Source of the DNA: Glossina fuscipes
Lineage: Eukaryota; Arthropoda; Insecta; Diptera; Glossinidae
DNA: 64,000 nucleotides
Assembly (NCBI RefSeq): GCF_014805625.2
Contig: NW_023998414.1
Span: 23,055,034 to 23,119,033 of the forward strand
Direction of reading: 5' to 3'
Position numbers and translations under genes: made by a program. Under the pieces are notes generated by a model. That model was given only the letters and a program-made list of their open reading frames with translations, was not told the origin of the DNA and did not search any database. Position 1 is the first letter of the stretch; each line of letters begins with the position of its first letter. This document shows positions 36,720 through 48,995 of this stretch, piece after piece.

Positions 36720-36925
36720 GTAATTTTTCTCTGATTTTTATACCCTACATCACTTGCATGTGTACAAGGTATATTCACGCATGTAACACGTAGAAGAAGC
36801 TTAAGATATATGAACATTTTATTAAGCCGATCGATCAAACTCATTTTCTGAATCGATCTAAGCTCGTCTGTCCATCTGTCCGTCTATCCATGGAAATTTT
36901 TATTCAGGGTACAGTACGAAATTTT
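36720..36925 (+). repeat. dispersed repeat with CCGTCTG core, 5' part
   Basis: TTTTTATACCCTACATCACT, ACAAGGTATATTC, CATTTTCTGAATCGATCTAA and CTGTCCATCTGTCCGTC occur in this order. The TATACCCT...GGTATATTC opening is typical of the 5' end of this fly repeat family. Confidence 0.6.
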
Positions 36926-37380
36926 TTAGAAACATTGGTAACATTTTCCATTTCGCTACTGTCTTAAAATATTTTTCCAATTATTCAAAAATATATCGCA
37001 TGAGTTTTTTTGTTTGATTTTGCTATTTTTGAATGTATCCCAATCAACTAAACAATACGAACTCAATCTGACTTTTCGCTACAGGAATGAAATTGAAATT
37101 GAAATGATAGGATGAATATTTTATCGTCAAAATTTTTCTATATTCTATTGAATTCGGCAAAAGCGCATTTGCAGTCACTGTCTGATTTAATTTCCTGCTC
37201 TGCTATGTTATTGTCTTCATTTCTTTTACGTTTGTTTAAGCATATTTCTTTTAAGAATAATTTCTACGGTTTTATATAAAAAAAGCAATTAATTATTATA
37301 AAGCGAAAATAAATTGCGTAATATTCTGCTTCTCTTTTGCTTCATTTTTTCTTTTTTCGCTTATTGCAATAATGACAATG

Positions 37381-37420
<40 letters not shown>

Positions 37421-37969
37421 ACAAAAATATAGCAACAAATTCCATTCAGTCAGTTGATTGACTTTAAAAAAATAAATAAATAAAAAAAAGACACAACAAG
37501 ATAAAAGAAATGTTTGATCGATAAACTGAAAAATTCTCCTTTATAATGTTAAATCAGGAAAATTCTTCAAAAAACATTTAAAATAAATTTTTTTTTTTTT
37601 GACGAATGCCAAAGCAAAACTTTTCCATAAATGTAGTTTATACTTTATTTATAAAAGGATTTATCTTTCATTCTCCTCAAAGCATGCACACTGGTCTATG
37701 GGGCTTTTTCTGGTTTAAAATAATGTATTATATGTCAAATATCATGATTCGCATAAATTCTCTATGCCTTTTTAATCAAGTCGCCGAAGCAGCCTAAGAT
37801 GTCTGCGGGTTCTTTTCATAGCGTTTAGCCATTTACCGCCCAAACTGTACTGATACTAATGGCAACGAATCCTGTGAAAATTGCATATGAAATTTTTAAA
37901 AAAAAAAATTCGCCTTTCAATAAGCATATATATGAGACAGATGATGATTTATAATAAAGACGATAGTTA

Positions 37970-38165
37970 CTTCTTTTTTTTTTTTACTATGACTAATCAC
38001 TCAGAGAATGTCCCCTATTCGTGCAACACGGTGACGGTAAGAAAGAAGAGGAGGAAATCGAAAGAAATAGGAAGGTGGTGGCCGCAACCCAGTGTATGTG
38101 TGCCAAATCGACAACTGTTATGCCTTTACCCGGAGTCGCAACTGTCGTTAACAAATACGTAAACG
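37970..38165 (-). mobile_element. tRNA-derived SINE, copy d (5'-truncated)
   Basis: Plus-strand order: a poly-T tract (about 37972-37986, the A-tail on the minus strand), CTATTCGTGCAACACGGTGA, a purine-rich stretch, GTGGCCGCAACCCAGTG, AATCGACAACTGTTATGCC and CCGGAGTCGCAAC. Landmarks and spacing match copies a, c and e. The tRNA-like head is missing beyond 38165. Confidence 0.65.
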
Positions 38166-38169
38166 AAAT

Positions 38170-38388
38170 TTATATATGTTGCATGAAATGGTGAAGAAAG
38201 ATTGATAGTGTTATCTCTACGCCATCATCATAACATATAAAGCATCGCGAAGCAGTGTGAAGCAAGGTCGACCTTACAACACCCTGTGACAATTCCTCTA
38301 AAGCAATTTCTTCCTGCCAGAATTTATACCTTGTTTCCATGTAGCCTTCATGTGAAAAAGAGCCTACAATGGGAAATGGCGACGTCAA
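38170..38388 (-). CDS. unidentified open segment, possibly exonic
   Basis: I do not recognise it. The minus-strand frame contains FSHEGYMETRYKFWQEEIAL and then EELSQGVVRSTLLHTASRCF, a balanced amino-acid mix. CCCATTGTAG just before the segment (about 38353) could be an acceptor, and GTTGTAAGG (about 38272) a donor. It directly abuts the truncated end of SINE copy d. It may be chance. Confidence 0.2.
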   Translation of the reverse strand: MTSPFPIVGSFSHEGYMETRYKFWQEEIALEELSQGVVRSTLLHTASRCFICYDDGVEITLSIFLHHFMQHI

Positions 38389-40879
38389 ATTTTAGCACAA
38401 TTAATTTCCTTTTTCAAGATCTTACTCTTCGTCACCCATTTTATACTATTATGAGGAAGTAAAAAATGCATCTTGTTATACCTAGAACTGTGTGTAAGAT
38501 GATTAGAAAAAGTCAGTAAACCAATTGGCTAATTTTCTAGACTTGCAAACCATAACATATCGGATAAGGTCCACATTTCGTTTTTGGACTCAACGAACCT
38601 AAAACTTTATTCAGGAGTCGAGTGTAAACCATCTCTTATACCTTGAACATAACAATTATATAAATTTGCATTTAAAAGAATAAAGTCGTGCTGACACGTC
38701 GAGTCCGCTAAAAAATTCATGTCAAGCTGTTAAACTTTCTTGAACATTCGAAAAAACATTTATCTATCTGTATGCACAAGAGTCGTTTGAAAACAAACAC
38801 GATCGGTTTTCAAACATATTATAAAAGGAAAACAAGTATAGTTTACAGTCTATATAGATACTAACCTAAAATCTTGTATGAATTTTTATTAGACCTATCT
38901 ATATAAGGTCAAGAGAATCATTGCATCGATCGAAGAATTGATAGGTCCACTTGCCATAATATGTCACATGATTCAATAAGTCTCCGATCTCACCGATATA
39001 TGGCAATACTGCTGATAGACCGATATGATTTTCACAACAACATCTTGACGACTCAGTTGTCACTGTTGGGTGTTTTTTAAGGGAAGTAAGAGACAGTTTT
39101 TCAAACAAATTCACCATTATACGCCAGAGTCAAACCCATGCTTAGCCGAGTGCCCGGCAATCGGCGAAACCTGTCCAAGGCTTCGCCAAAACAACATCAA
39201 CTTGCATGCTAATGTTTGGAATGTTGTGAAATTTTGGTTCATGTCGTTTGAACGTTTGTACTATCCAGAAATGATATGGGTCTGTGAACAGTGTTCCGTC
39301 ATATGTAGATCAGGTCGTAGACTTATTTGATAATTTGTTACTTTGCTTTTTGCCGCACCTTAGCGGCGATGGTGGCGATGGTGGTGGTAGTAGTAGTGGT
39401 GTGTGCGTTCCGAAAGATAAGTGCATTTACTTGTTTTAAAATAAATATTTGAAAAAAGTTATTTATGTAAAAAATGTAGAAAAATTTGAAAGAATTTTTT
39501 TTTTTTTAATTTTTTTAAACCTATTCGAAATGTATATACGAAAAACCGAGCAACTAACTATCTCGTTCATTGCAAACAAATTAGTTTGCAAAATTTATTA
39601 AAAATCTTATCATTAGAAGAGCGCTTCTCCTGTTAGCCTTCATTACACATACACATTTTATTCGTCTGTAATCCTTTCATAACATGAAGGCTCAACGCCG
39701 GCTTTGATTATGCTTTAGTCTAAACGACTTACTGGCGTCTTCCTGCATTTCTTCGACTGCCTGAGATACAAAACGAAAAAGCAAAGAAAAAAAAAAACAA
39801 CATCTAAACACACGCTGTAGTTGTTATGTATGCCAAATTGATGTATAATATAAGGCTAAGAAATCTTTTTAATAGCAGCAAGAACGAAACAATAAAAGAA
39901 CCCCTTTCTATATCTGAACGCTTTTTCCATATATAGCTTATCGCCTTTTTATAGTTCCGGCAGCCTTGTAATATATTTCTGCATATTGTTTTTTTTTTTT
40001 TTTTTTCTTAAGTGAACAAGTACTAGTAATGCGAGCCTTGGTTGTTGTTGTGGTCAGTTTACTTTGTGCGATAGTTGCATATAATGTTTTGTTGTTGCTG
40101 TAGTAATAGGAAAATAATACATATATAAAGTTCGCATAAAAAAGACACAATTTTATGCTTTACAATAACATACGGCTTGCAGTGCATACTTTATGATAAA
40201 GAAAATTTTAACGAAATACCACAAATCAGAACAAAAAATTTCCTATGGAGATATGTTGTGTGATGGTTCTTAAGAGAAATATTTCTGTAGTTTATCTTTT
40301 TTTTTTCCTTTTTTTTTTAATGCGGATTAAACAACTTTTAAAGAGTGGAAGTAGTCTTGACGTATTTCACGTCAGCGATCGCGAATATGTTAAATATGTA
40401 ATCTGTTCTTAACACGTTCGCGGACAGCAAAAATCTCAGTAAGGTGCAAATTAAAAGATAGTCATCTGAAATCTAATTGCATTCCTATTCTAAGGTTAGT
40501 GAGGAGATCATATTTTAATCGATATACGCAACGAATGCTATAGCATTCACGATAAGAGAAATATAGGACAAAGTACGAGGCAAAGGAACAATGACAGAAT
40601 ATGCTCTCCTTTTAGTGCACAAATATTTACGAATTTAAGAGTGCTTTAAGCCAATTTTTCAATACACAAAGAAAAAATAAAATACTACATAGCAAGCATA
40701 GTAAGCATAATAAAAAATTAAACTTAAATAAATACTAATTGGCTTCAAAATTTTAATGTTATATCATTTATATCATTTTGCCATCACAATTAAAACGAAC
40801 GTTGTCGCATGCGATTTTCTGAGAGAGGACCCTTACATTTTTGATTTTGTTTTTTTTTTTTTTTTAATCGGGTACTCCA
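38389..40879. other. AT-rich spacer
   Basis: No gene is supported. Short G/T-rich triplet repeats (GGTGGCGAT, GGTAGTAGT) lie at about 39364-39403. An 86-codon plus frame at 39070-39330 with a Cys cluster (PCLAECPAIGETCP) has no recognised family. Confidence 0.4.
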
Positions 40880-42170
40880 GGGATATGTCCCTTATATGTC
40901 TATCATTATGTACTGGATACTTCGGGAATGGCGATCCAAGTTCATATTCAAAACAAGGAGTTGATGTTTTTCCGGAGCCCAATATCCCTCGCAAACGTAT
41001 TAATTTAAACTCAAATATACAGAGCACAGCGATAGAAATAACCTTGAACAAAAAAGTGTATAATGCTTTCGTTCTACTTTCCGTCTTCGCGGTCATTTTT
41101 TCATCAAGAGCTTTATAATTAATTCTCCGCCTTTAATTATATGTGCCGACTTTAACAACTGTAACACCATTTGAGGCTCGACAGGGAACAACAATCGTTG
41201 TAGTGTTTTAGAAAAGGTTTTCATTTAATGCAATCTCTACTTTTTGAATGGTGGAAGACCAACACACTTTTCAACTCATCACACCGTATCACATATTGAT
41301 GCACATTGCTCTGCGTTTGCAATCACATAATAGTGATCACTTTACAATCATAATCGATCTTAACCGTTCAAAATGCTGTTACTCAGGCAAAACAAATTAA
41401 GTTTCTCTTGGATAAACTAGATTACATTAGTTACTCCAAACATGCCGAGTCATTTCTGAATTGAAAGGCTTTTAAAGGTAACTGAAACGGAGAAGCTGCT
41501 ATTATGTCTAAAGCCCAATAATCCTCTGACAGCAATCTCTCCGCAGTACTTTCATCGAAAATAAAAGAATTTCAATGTCTTTCTATCGAATTATATTGAC
41601 AGATTTTCCATGTCCTTGAAAACTTGCATATCTATCCACCGTAGAACTTAAGAGTCGTCTTTCCAAATCAAAGGGGAGGATACCCGGATTAGGCGGCATT
41701 TCATACCAAATGATCAGTGCACTGCCTAATTCAACGTGGTTTTCACTGGCCATATTCCCAACATGCGGAAACTGGCGGCAGTTACAAAATATAAAAAACG
41801 CCTCTATCGAATTGAGCTATCATCTAATCCCTCATTTATCGTGCCTCTCAAAAATATTGGAAAAGATTACGACGTTTAGACTATCTGGGTTTCCGATTAC
41901 AACCCTATCACACAACAACAAGTAGGTTTCAAGCCGACTAGAGTCTGCATCGATGCTGTTTTACATATCGATTATTTTACAACCAGAGCAATTTCTAAAC
42001 GGAGCACCATCAACAAGCTAAATGTTCCCATCAAAAAGAGAAAATTATGGAAGGAAATCTACTATCGTCAGCATTACTCCTCTATTAACTCTCGATTAGT
42101 TCGACCGTCGCATCCAGCAAATATCGAGAAAATCAGCCGATAGCCGATAGCTTTTTAGTCTAAGAGTTTA
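40880..42170 (+). mobile_element. decayed non-LTR retrotransposon (endonuclease and reverse-transcriptase fragments)
   Basis: Plus-strand frames, broken by many stops and frameshifts, show the domain order of a Jockey/I/CR1-like LINE. The APE-type endonuclease gives SNIQSTAIEITLNKKV (about 41009-41060), IICADFNN (about 41133-41159), GGRPTHFSTHHTVSHIDA (about 41245-41302) and SDHFTIIIDL (from 41332). The reverse transcriptase gives KGRIPGLGGISYQMI (about 41670-41715), HLSCLSKILEKI (about 41836-41871) and QVGFKPTRVCIDAVLHIDYF (about 41917-41976). The palm FADD/YADD motif is not seen, so the 3' part is lost. It cannot be active. The exact clade needs alignment. Confidence 0.75.
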
Positions 42171-43104
42171 TTTCATACGTCTGAAAAATAATATGAAGCG
42201 CAACCCCCTCTCTTCCAACCGCTTGATCAGGTTTGCTTAACCTTTTAACCGAAAACTTCAAGCTTTTATTCCTTTAATGTTAGCCTCTTCATGGCCTGCG
42301 CCACATAAGTCGACGTTATTCTCTGCTGAGAACTTTTAATGTCTTCCCCAATTCTCCTTTCACTATCGTGCAAATGAAGAGGGGAAAAATCATTTTTTTC
42401 TCCTCACAAAAAAATCGCTCCTGGCGCGGTAAATGTAGCTCTGTCCTCAACCTCAGGCATATTCTATAGCAATGAGAAATTTCATTGCTGCAAAATCTGT
42501 TATGTAAATATAAAACAGATAGGAAAAGTTTTGGAAATTTTGTGATCAAAATTCCTTTTCGAGCATTTTTTGCCCGCTAACGACCACTGTAATCATTCCA
42601 TCAAGCGAATAAGTACAAGCCTTATAAAAAAAATTCAAAAAGAGGCAGGCTGCAATGCCACAAAATCAGTGAAGTAAAAGAAGGAAGCGATGCACCAAAG
42701 AGCTCTGATGAGGCGGGAATTTATTTGATCGCTTGCTACAAATTATTGATGTATATGTACAGGTAGCTACGCACTTTCACCATGAGGACGGAATGAAGGG
42801 CCACTCTAATGTAAACATTGTATCATATTATGCTCCCTTAATATTTAAATATAAATGGAAAAAAACATGTAAATTATTTTGCCTTTAATGCACTTTCTCT
42901 CTCCCGTCATATTTCAATTATACATTTTACAATTTCAATATTTAATCCCATGCGACCAACTAATGTGTAAAAACAATTATGTTGTAATCAGTTGGGTTTT
43001 ATGGGGAGACTTCAAGAGTGACAGTTCTTTTATACAACATACCACATATCTGTTATTATGATTACAAATACATACGCAAAACACAAAACCAAACTCAATG
43101 AATA

Positions 43105-43148
<44 letters not shown>

Positions 43149-43829
43149 TAAAAACAATGTGTTTTATGCTGAAATTTGAAAATTTAAAACAATTCAATTC
43201 TTGGCTTGCATTGCTTAGCGCGAACGACGAACAGTGGCACTCATTAAAAAGGTAACGATTCGCAAAGAAAAAAAAAATTTATTAAAACTGTTGACAAGCA
43301 AGCTTAACATGCACCGCAACGTACAACGATGTTGACAACATAGTTAACATATAAGAGCATAAGTTGAAAAACAAAACAACAACAAAAAAAAAAAAAATAA
43401 AAAAAAAGAAAAAGAAAAAACCCTCTTTTATTCAATTCTCTGCTTGCCTGAAGCGTAGAACGCAGCAAAACTGATGACAAAGTCAATACAAAGTTCTAAA
43501 TATCATATACTGCCGTTGAAAAGTGAATTAATAGGGTTTGGTTAGCGAACCAAACGTAGCTATACGAAAAGAAAGGAAAATAAACAAAAACAAAGTGTGT
43601 TTCTATTGTACTTGACAAAATGAAACTGATTGAAGTGAATAAAAGTGCACAGTTGCCAATCACGACATAGAACTTTTATTTGGAAATATTTTCCAATGTC
43701 TACGTAAAACACACATCACAACACCACGCATCGCTTCGTATATGCAGTGCTTGCAGCGAAGAGAAGTAATGTTTTGGAAATTATGCATTTCCGGTGGAGG
43801 AAATTTTCATAATACGAACAAAGAAAAAC

Positions 43830-43877
<48 letters not shown>

Positions 43878-43887
43878 NNNNNNNNNN

Positions 43888-43935
<48 letters not shown>

Positions 43936-46900
43936 GTATGAATAAATCAACGCATGCTCTTCGTTGTCAAGTGTTTTATTTACTTTTTTTCCTTCTTTAT
44001 TTTTCTATTATTAAAAACTCCTCTTCCGATATTAAAGCAATCTAAAGCAAATGGCATTATTCAGCTTTGTAAATAACATATGACATTTGGTTTATATATT
44101 TCTTCCAAAATTCTATTTTTGTATTTATTATCATTGTAAGGTATGTATACAACAATTTCATAATTTCGTTTATACGATCCCATCCATAAGACTTGCATCA
44201 ATTATTTTTGTTTATTATTATTATACTGTGCTTCGATATAAACATATCTTCTTGTCCGTCCTTTCGTTCGATGTGAAAATTATAATAAATAAACAAATAA
44301 AATAAATTTGAGAACGGACTTAATCCGTCCTCACGACTCCAATTAACCAAAGAAAAACCAAAAATTACTTGACACAATAAGTATTCGAAGCTCGTCCTAA
44401 GGCGCATAAATTATTTTAATTCCTTTAAAAAAATGTTAATTTTTCTTTTTACAATAATCAAGCACTCATACATATGCAATTTTAAAATACTTTAATTTAT
44501 TATTAAATACATCTCCGAAAGAAGGAGAGTTAACTAATTGATGCATGGAATTGAAATACTTTTCCACTTTTCCACGAGAATTTTCGAAAACGGCTTTGCG
44601 CTTAGGAAAAGGGAGAAAAGTTCACGATAAGCAGTTCATATTCGCGATTAGCTCTACTTAGTTATCAAAGTAGCAATAAACTAACTAGTGGTTAAAACTA
44701 AGTCATTTCGTACATTAGCTCATGATAGTCTGATAGTCATCGCTGCACAAAATAGACCTTAAAGACTTAGCATGCATTTGAATAATGGAACCGACTAAAT
44801 CAAGTCCGATGACTTCGAAACTGCAAAATTATTTTCGCAACTAGAAAGGAACAATAGCCCTATTGCTTAACACTCGTTCTATTCTTCGCATATATTCTTG
44901 CTATTCTGCTATATTATGTCAACTACGCAGATGTGTGTGCAGTTCATGTTGCCGCAATAGTCGACGACAACAAATTTGTATGCATTTGTACGAGCTTTTG
45001 TATTCGACTTATTTGTATAACAGAGTAGACAATAGAAAATACTAGCACCAGATTTAATGACAGTAATGTCAAATAATCAATAAAATCGGTTTGCGCTTAG
45101 AAGAGTATTTTAAATATTTTTATTTAAAATTTCCTTATTTGTATTTTGAAATGTATCCGTCTGTGTACAAATAATAAATGTATTAATTGAGAAAGAGTAA
45201 TGCATATAAGACTTTCAAGTTTTCAACGTAACGGTAATTGAATGATTTAATTTCCGTATCATTATATGTGGATGCGAAAGCAATTCCTAATCTAAGTCAT
45301 ATGTAAATCAATGCAAGTCAAAGGCTTCCATATGAAAAGGAATAGACAAAATTATTCTTATGTGTTACTTACTGTAGTCGTTATGAATTACTATACTCGT
45401 TAGACGGCCACATACTAAACTGCTAAAGATCACATCTCTTATTTGCAGTCGCCTTTTATTATTTTATTGCTAGTTGATAGATCGTAAAGATTTATATCGA
45501 AAATAAAAACCTTTACGCTTATTATCTATTATGTAGAGGACACAATTCTGGGAATATTTTCTACATATATATGCACTACTGGGTAATTAGGAAAAGGGTA
45601 AAATGACGAATTTTTCATCAAAAATTTGAATTTTGTATTCGGGAATCTCAATAACTCCCATGCGACTTATAGATAGATGCATGCGTCATTATATGCATGA
45701 TATGCTTTTGAGTTGTGACATTCTTAAGATATTTTATACAACACGAAGCAACTTGATGCAATTTTTGTTAACCCAAGAGCAGGTAGAAATTACAAAAACT
45801 CTTTTTTTTTTCATTTTCTTTTTTTGCAATCAAACATGAAGTTTGCAATTTTTAAAAATTCCATACATAAGTGAGTCTAACAATGCAGTTTATACATTCG
45901 TGACAATGTCTCAAAAGTTTATTTATTTCAGGATCTTCTGTAAAATCCTAATCCTAAAATCCTCGAATCGAATAAGCCCTTTCTTAAAAACTTTGTATAC
46001 CTAACTGTAACTGTAACTGTAAATAATGAAGTCTTAAAAACATTAAAGTTAGAAAAGTGCTTTTCTTTTTTTTTTTAGTGCAGGAAGCCCAAGCGACTTA
46101 AGTCATTTCTAACTATCACAAATTCTTTTTTTTTTCATATTATTGTCTACAATAGATTGACTTGTCTACTAGAAAACATAGCTCTTGCCAAGATCGGTTT
46201 CAATATATTCAGTGTTAATTAAATTTCAATTTGAGACATGATCGTTATACCATAGGCATAGGCCATAGGCGCACCAATGAAAATATATAGCTGGTAGAAA
46301 CGTTCCGCGATCGATTGAGAATATGAAATTTATCCGAACAAATACTTGGGTCAAGGGTTCTTGGATATATTTTTTTAACTGGATTGACTGGAGAGTTGCA
46401 AATGAAAATATGTAGAAAATACCTAGTTTTCGTCTATATCGGGGCACGTAGCATGAGCAGACTACATCCATTTTTAAACACCATATTAATCGTGTACTTG
46501 TATTTGATTAAGGAATATATGTGCACAATTTCGACTTCCTGTCTTCAGTTTTGTGAATGTAGTGATTTCACAAACATTATACATGCCATTGGTATCTGCA
46601 AAAACTAGCGTAGGGAGATCATATGTATTTAAAGGTCCTCTCATAGAAATAAATGTGATTAAACAGTTCTGAATCCTTACATGCCTTATAACCCATTTTT
46701 CTAAGGCTCAAATCTTGAGAAAAGTGAAATTGACTGACGCGATAGTTCAAGTGTTACAGTGTGAATTACCGAAAGCGATTCTTCTTCTTAAACAACACCG
46801 GCCTCGAAAAAAAATATTTCAACCTATCATTTTGTTGGCATTTGGCTTAAAATATCTAGTTTTAGTGAATTTATATCTGATGAATGATCACAATTACAAT

Positions 46901-47119
46901 TTTTAAGTCGACAAGATCAAGAATACCTGTACTTACCCTTTCAGATTTTTGGCTTTATATGTGCATATATACGATATCTATTGGGTGTTTGCCAAATTTT
47001 TGATCACCTTCTCAATTGAAAAAGGCATTTATTGTGGAAAATTGATACAAAATATATTAATCAAAATAGTTTGATCATTTTCTGCAAAATTTTACAATAT
47101 TTTTGACAACATGGCGATA
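42171..47119. other. AT-rich spacer
   Basis: Contains an A-run (43112-43136) and an AAT repeat with an assembly gap (43830-43934). Three AACTGT units lie at about 46002-46021. No gene is supported; the ORFs (for example 45633-45839, 46715-46906) lack recognisable motifs. Confidence 0.5.
43830..43934. repeat. (AAT)n repeat containing a 10-N assembly gap
   Basis: AAT units on both sides of ten N bases (43878-43887). The N count is probably a placeholder, so the true repeat length is unknown. The poly-Asn frame across it is an artefact. Confidence 0.95.
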
Positions 47120-47330
47120 TCATGTCGAAAGAACTTGTATTGTTTTAGCAGCGATCCACCCACCGACCCACTTTTGCGGTTCTTCAACTTTGCGGACAAG
47201 CGTGCCGGCCAAGTCATGCCGCATTAATCTGAACAAGTGGCGTTCAGAAGAGAATAAGCCTAGTGAGTAGGCCGGGTGTTGCAGAACTTTCTGTTCGAGC
47301 TGCAACAGTGTGTTGGACACCCTCTTAAAA
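47120..47330 (-). pseudogene. mariner transposase C-terminal relic
   Basis: The minus-strand frame reads NTLLQLEQKVLQHPAYSLG, then HLFRLMRHDLAG, then KWVGGWIAAK. This is the mariner C-terminal order (HPPYSPDLAPSDYHLFRS..., then WVDEWIASK). The SPDLAPSD block has become SLGLFSSE, so the third catalytic Asp is gone. The upstream 250 bases (to about 47575) may hold more of the gene but are unreadable in any one frame. The wording differs from the 2.8-kb and 33-kb copies. Confidence 0.62.
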
Positions 47331-48739
47331 CAAGTCGCCGAAAAATGGTATTTTCAGTCAATTCGTGTTGCCACTTATAAACCATTCAATTCAAAACCGA
47401 CACATGCCATACGATGGAGCAGCTTCGCCATTAGCCCCGGAACGTGTTTGGTGGCCTTCAACAACGGTTGCCTTCAAATAAACAACAAAAGTAATGATTT
47501 TGGAAGAAGAGGAATTTCATGCACTTCAGGATTAGCGTCGGCGTACCCTGAACAAATCAATAATATTTAATGGAACTGTTATTCTATGTAGAGGAGGATA
47601 AGAACCATCGAATTCCGAAACCATTATCTACAGTGATATTCCACATCTCTTCATCATTTTTACCTGGAGAAATCACTGATCAAAACTCTTGCAAACACCT
47701 AATATATATAATATATCAAAGAGATATTCGGTATGTAAATACGCTTTACGTAAGATCTTTACCTTTGCTTAAACAGTATAATGTAAAAAAAATTGGTGAT
47801 TGTCCATCAAGTAGGTTGAATGAATATTGAATTATTTTTGTTTTAGATTCTTATTTCCCATACAAACAAATCATTAAGTAAAGATCAACACTATTTATCT
47901 GTCTCTCTTAAAGCGCGAGAGTTGTGAAAATAATAATTGCTTGACGCTGTAAAACTATTTCAATAGGAAATGCAGTCAAGTCTCGTATAACGTATCGGAC
48001 TATGCGGAAACGTGATTCAAGTCAGTAAAGATTTTCAATGGAAACGTGACGGATCTAAGACAAATCAGATTAAAAATATATTTTCGCGTAATATGAAAAT
48101 GTCGTGTTATAATAATATATTAATTAATTTAAATTAAATGAGTTCTTATCGCTTTATATGAAATCTCAGAAATGAACAAATTATACGTAAAGCAGATCTG
48201 CCCAGATCTATTCAGCGGCTGCGTTCTCAAAGTATCAAAATGTGATCGATACGATTAAGAAATAAAATTTGTTTTTGATAGTAATTAAGGATTAGATTAA
48301 GACATTGTCAAACACATTTGCTTTCCGATCTCTCCTCTCCCTCTTATAGGTGCAAAACAAATACAGTCAAATAGTAGACAAACTTTTCAATTATAAGGAG
48401 ATGCGTCGAAATTTTCGGTATGCATTGTACGGAAATCGAGCTATGGCGAATACGGCTTATGGGAGACTTAAATAAGTATGTTTGATTGCTAGTGAATATC
48501 TTTGCATCTTACGCGCATTACAAGAAACATAGCATCTTCAAAGGTTATAATAAAAGTTAAATCTCTCTCAAGACTGTCTCTGTGTGTAGCACACTCCCCC
48601 ATTGCTGTAATTTCATTGCAATAGACGAAGAATTTTCCATTTGATCTTCAAATCGGTGACATGTTCCATAGGATTGTGGGAGAAGCTAAAAGGGATGGAA
48701 AGGTGAAAGTTCGGTTTTAGTACTTTACGGCTCTTGTCG
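47331..48739. other. AT-rich spacer
   Basis: No gene is supported. Two small plus-strand ORFs (47310-47570, 47570-47830) lie antisense to, or beyond, the mariner relic and have no motif. Confidence 0.45.
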
Positions 48740-48995
48740 AGATGACTTAGCTTTTGTGATGTGTATTCGTGTGATACTGCGACGGTCGGAAAGAAGCAAG
48801 AAAAGAGAAAGAGATAGGCGAGTGGCCGTAGCGTAATGGATTTGAGCCAAACCGACAGGTATTCTGCCTTTATCGACTGAGTACTCGCTACAACTACAAT
48901 CAAATCAAACGCTATTGCATTGCGATTTGAACCAGCGAATACTAACGCGTCAGTCATGATACTTACCTACTCGACTACTCATACCCATTGAGGAA
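48740..48995 (-). mobile_element. tRNA-derived SINE, copy e (head and body)
   Basis: On the minus strand the head reads GAGTAGTCGAGTAGGTAAG (A-box region, about 48982) and CTGGTTCAAATCGC (B-box region, about 48927). It aligns with copy a and with a class II tRNA-Ser/Leu layout. The body on the plus strand has GTATTCGTGTGATACTGCG, a purine-rich stretch, GTGGCCGTAGCGTAATGG, AACCGACAGGTATTCTGCC and CGACTGAGTACTCGCTAC. No clear A-tail remains. Confidence 0.68.

Larger units (their letters stand above)
33561..37969. other. AT-rich spacer
   Basis: Contains an A-run (34393-34417), a CT run (35155-35196), GTTT repeats (35286-35330) and a TA run (37386-37413). A dispersed-repeat copy lies at 36720-36925. 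No gene is supported. Confidence 0.5.

Noticed and set aside
43794..44045. Poly-Asn ORF
   Set aside because: Produced by the AAT microsatellite and the N gap.
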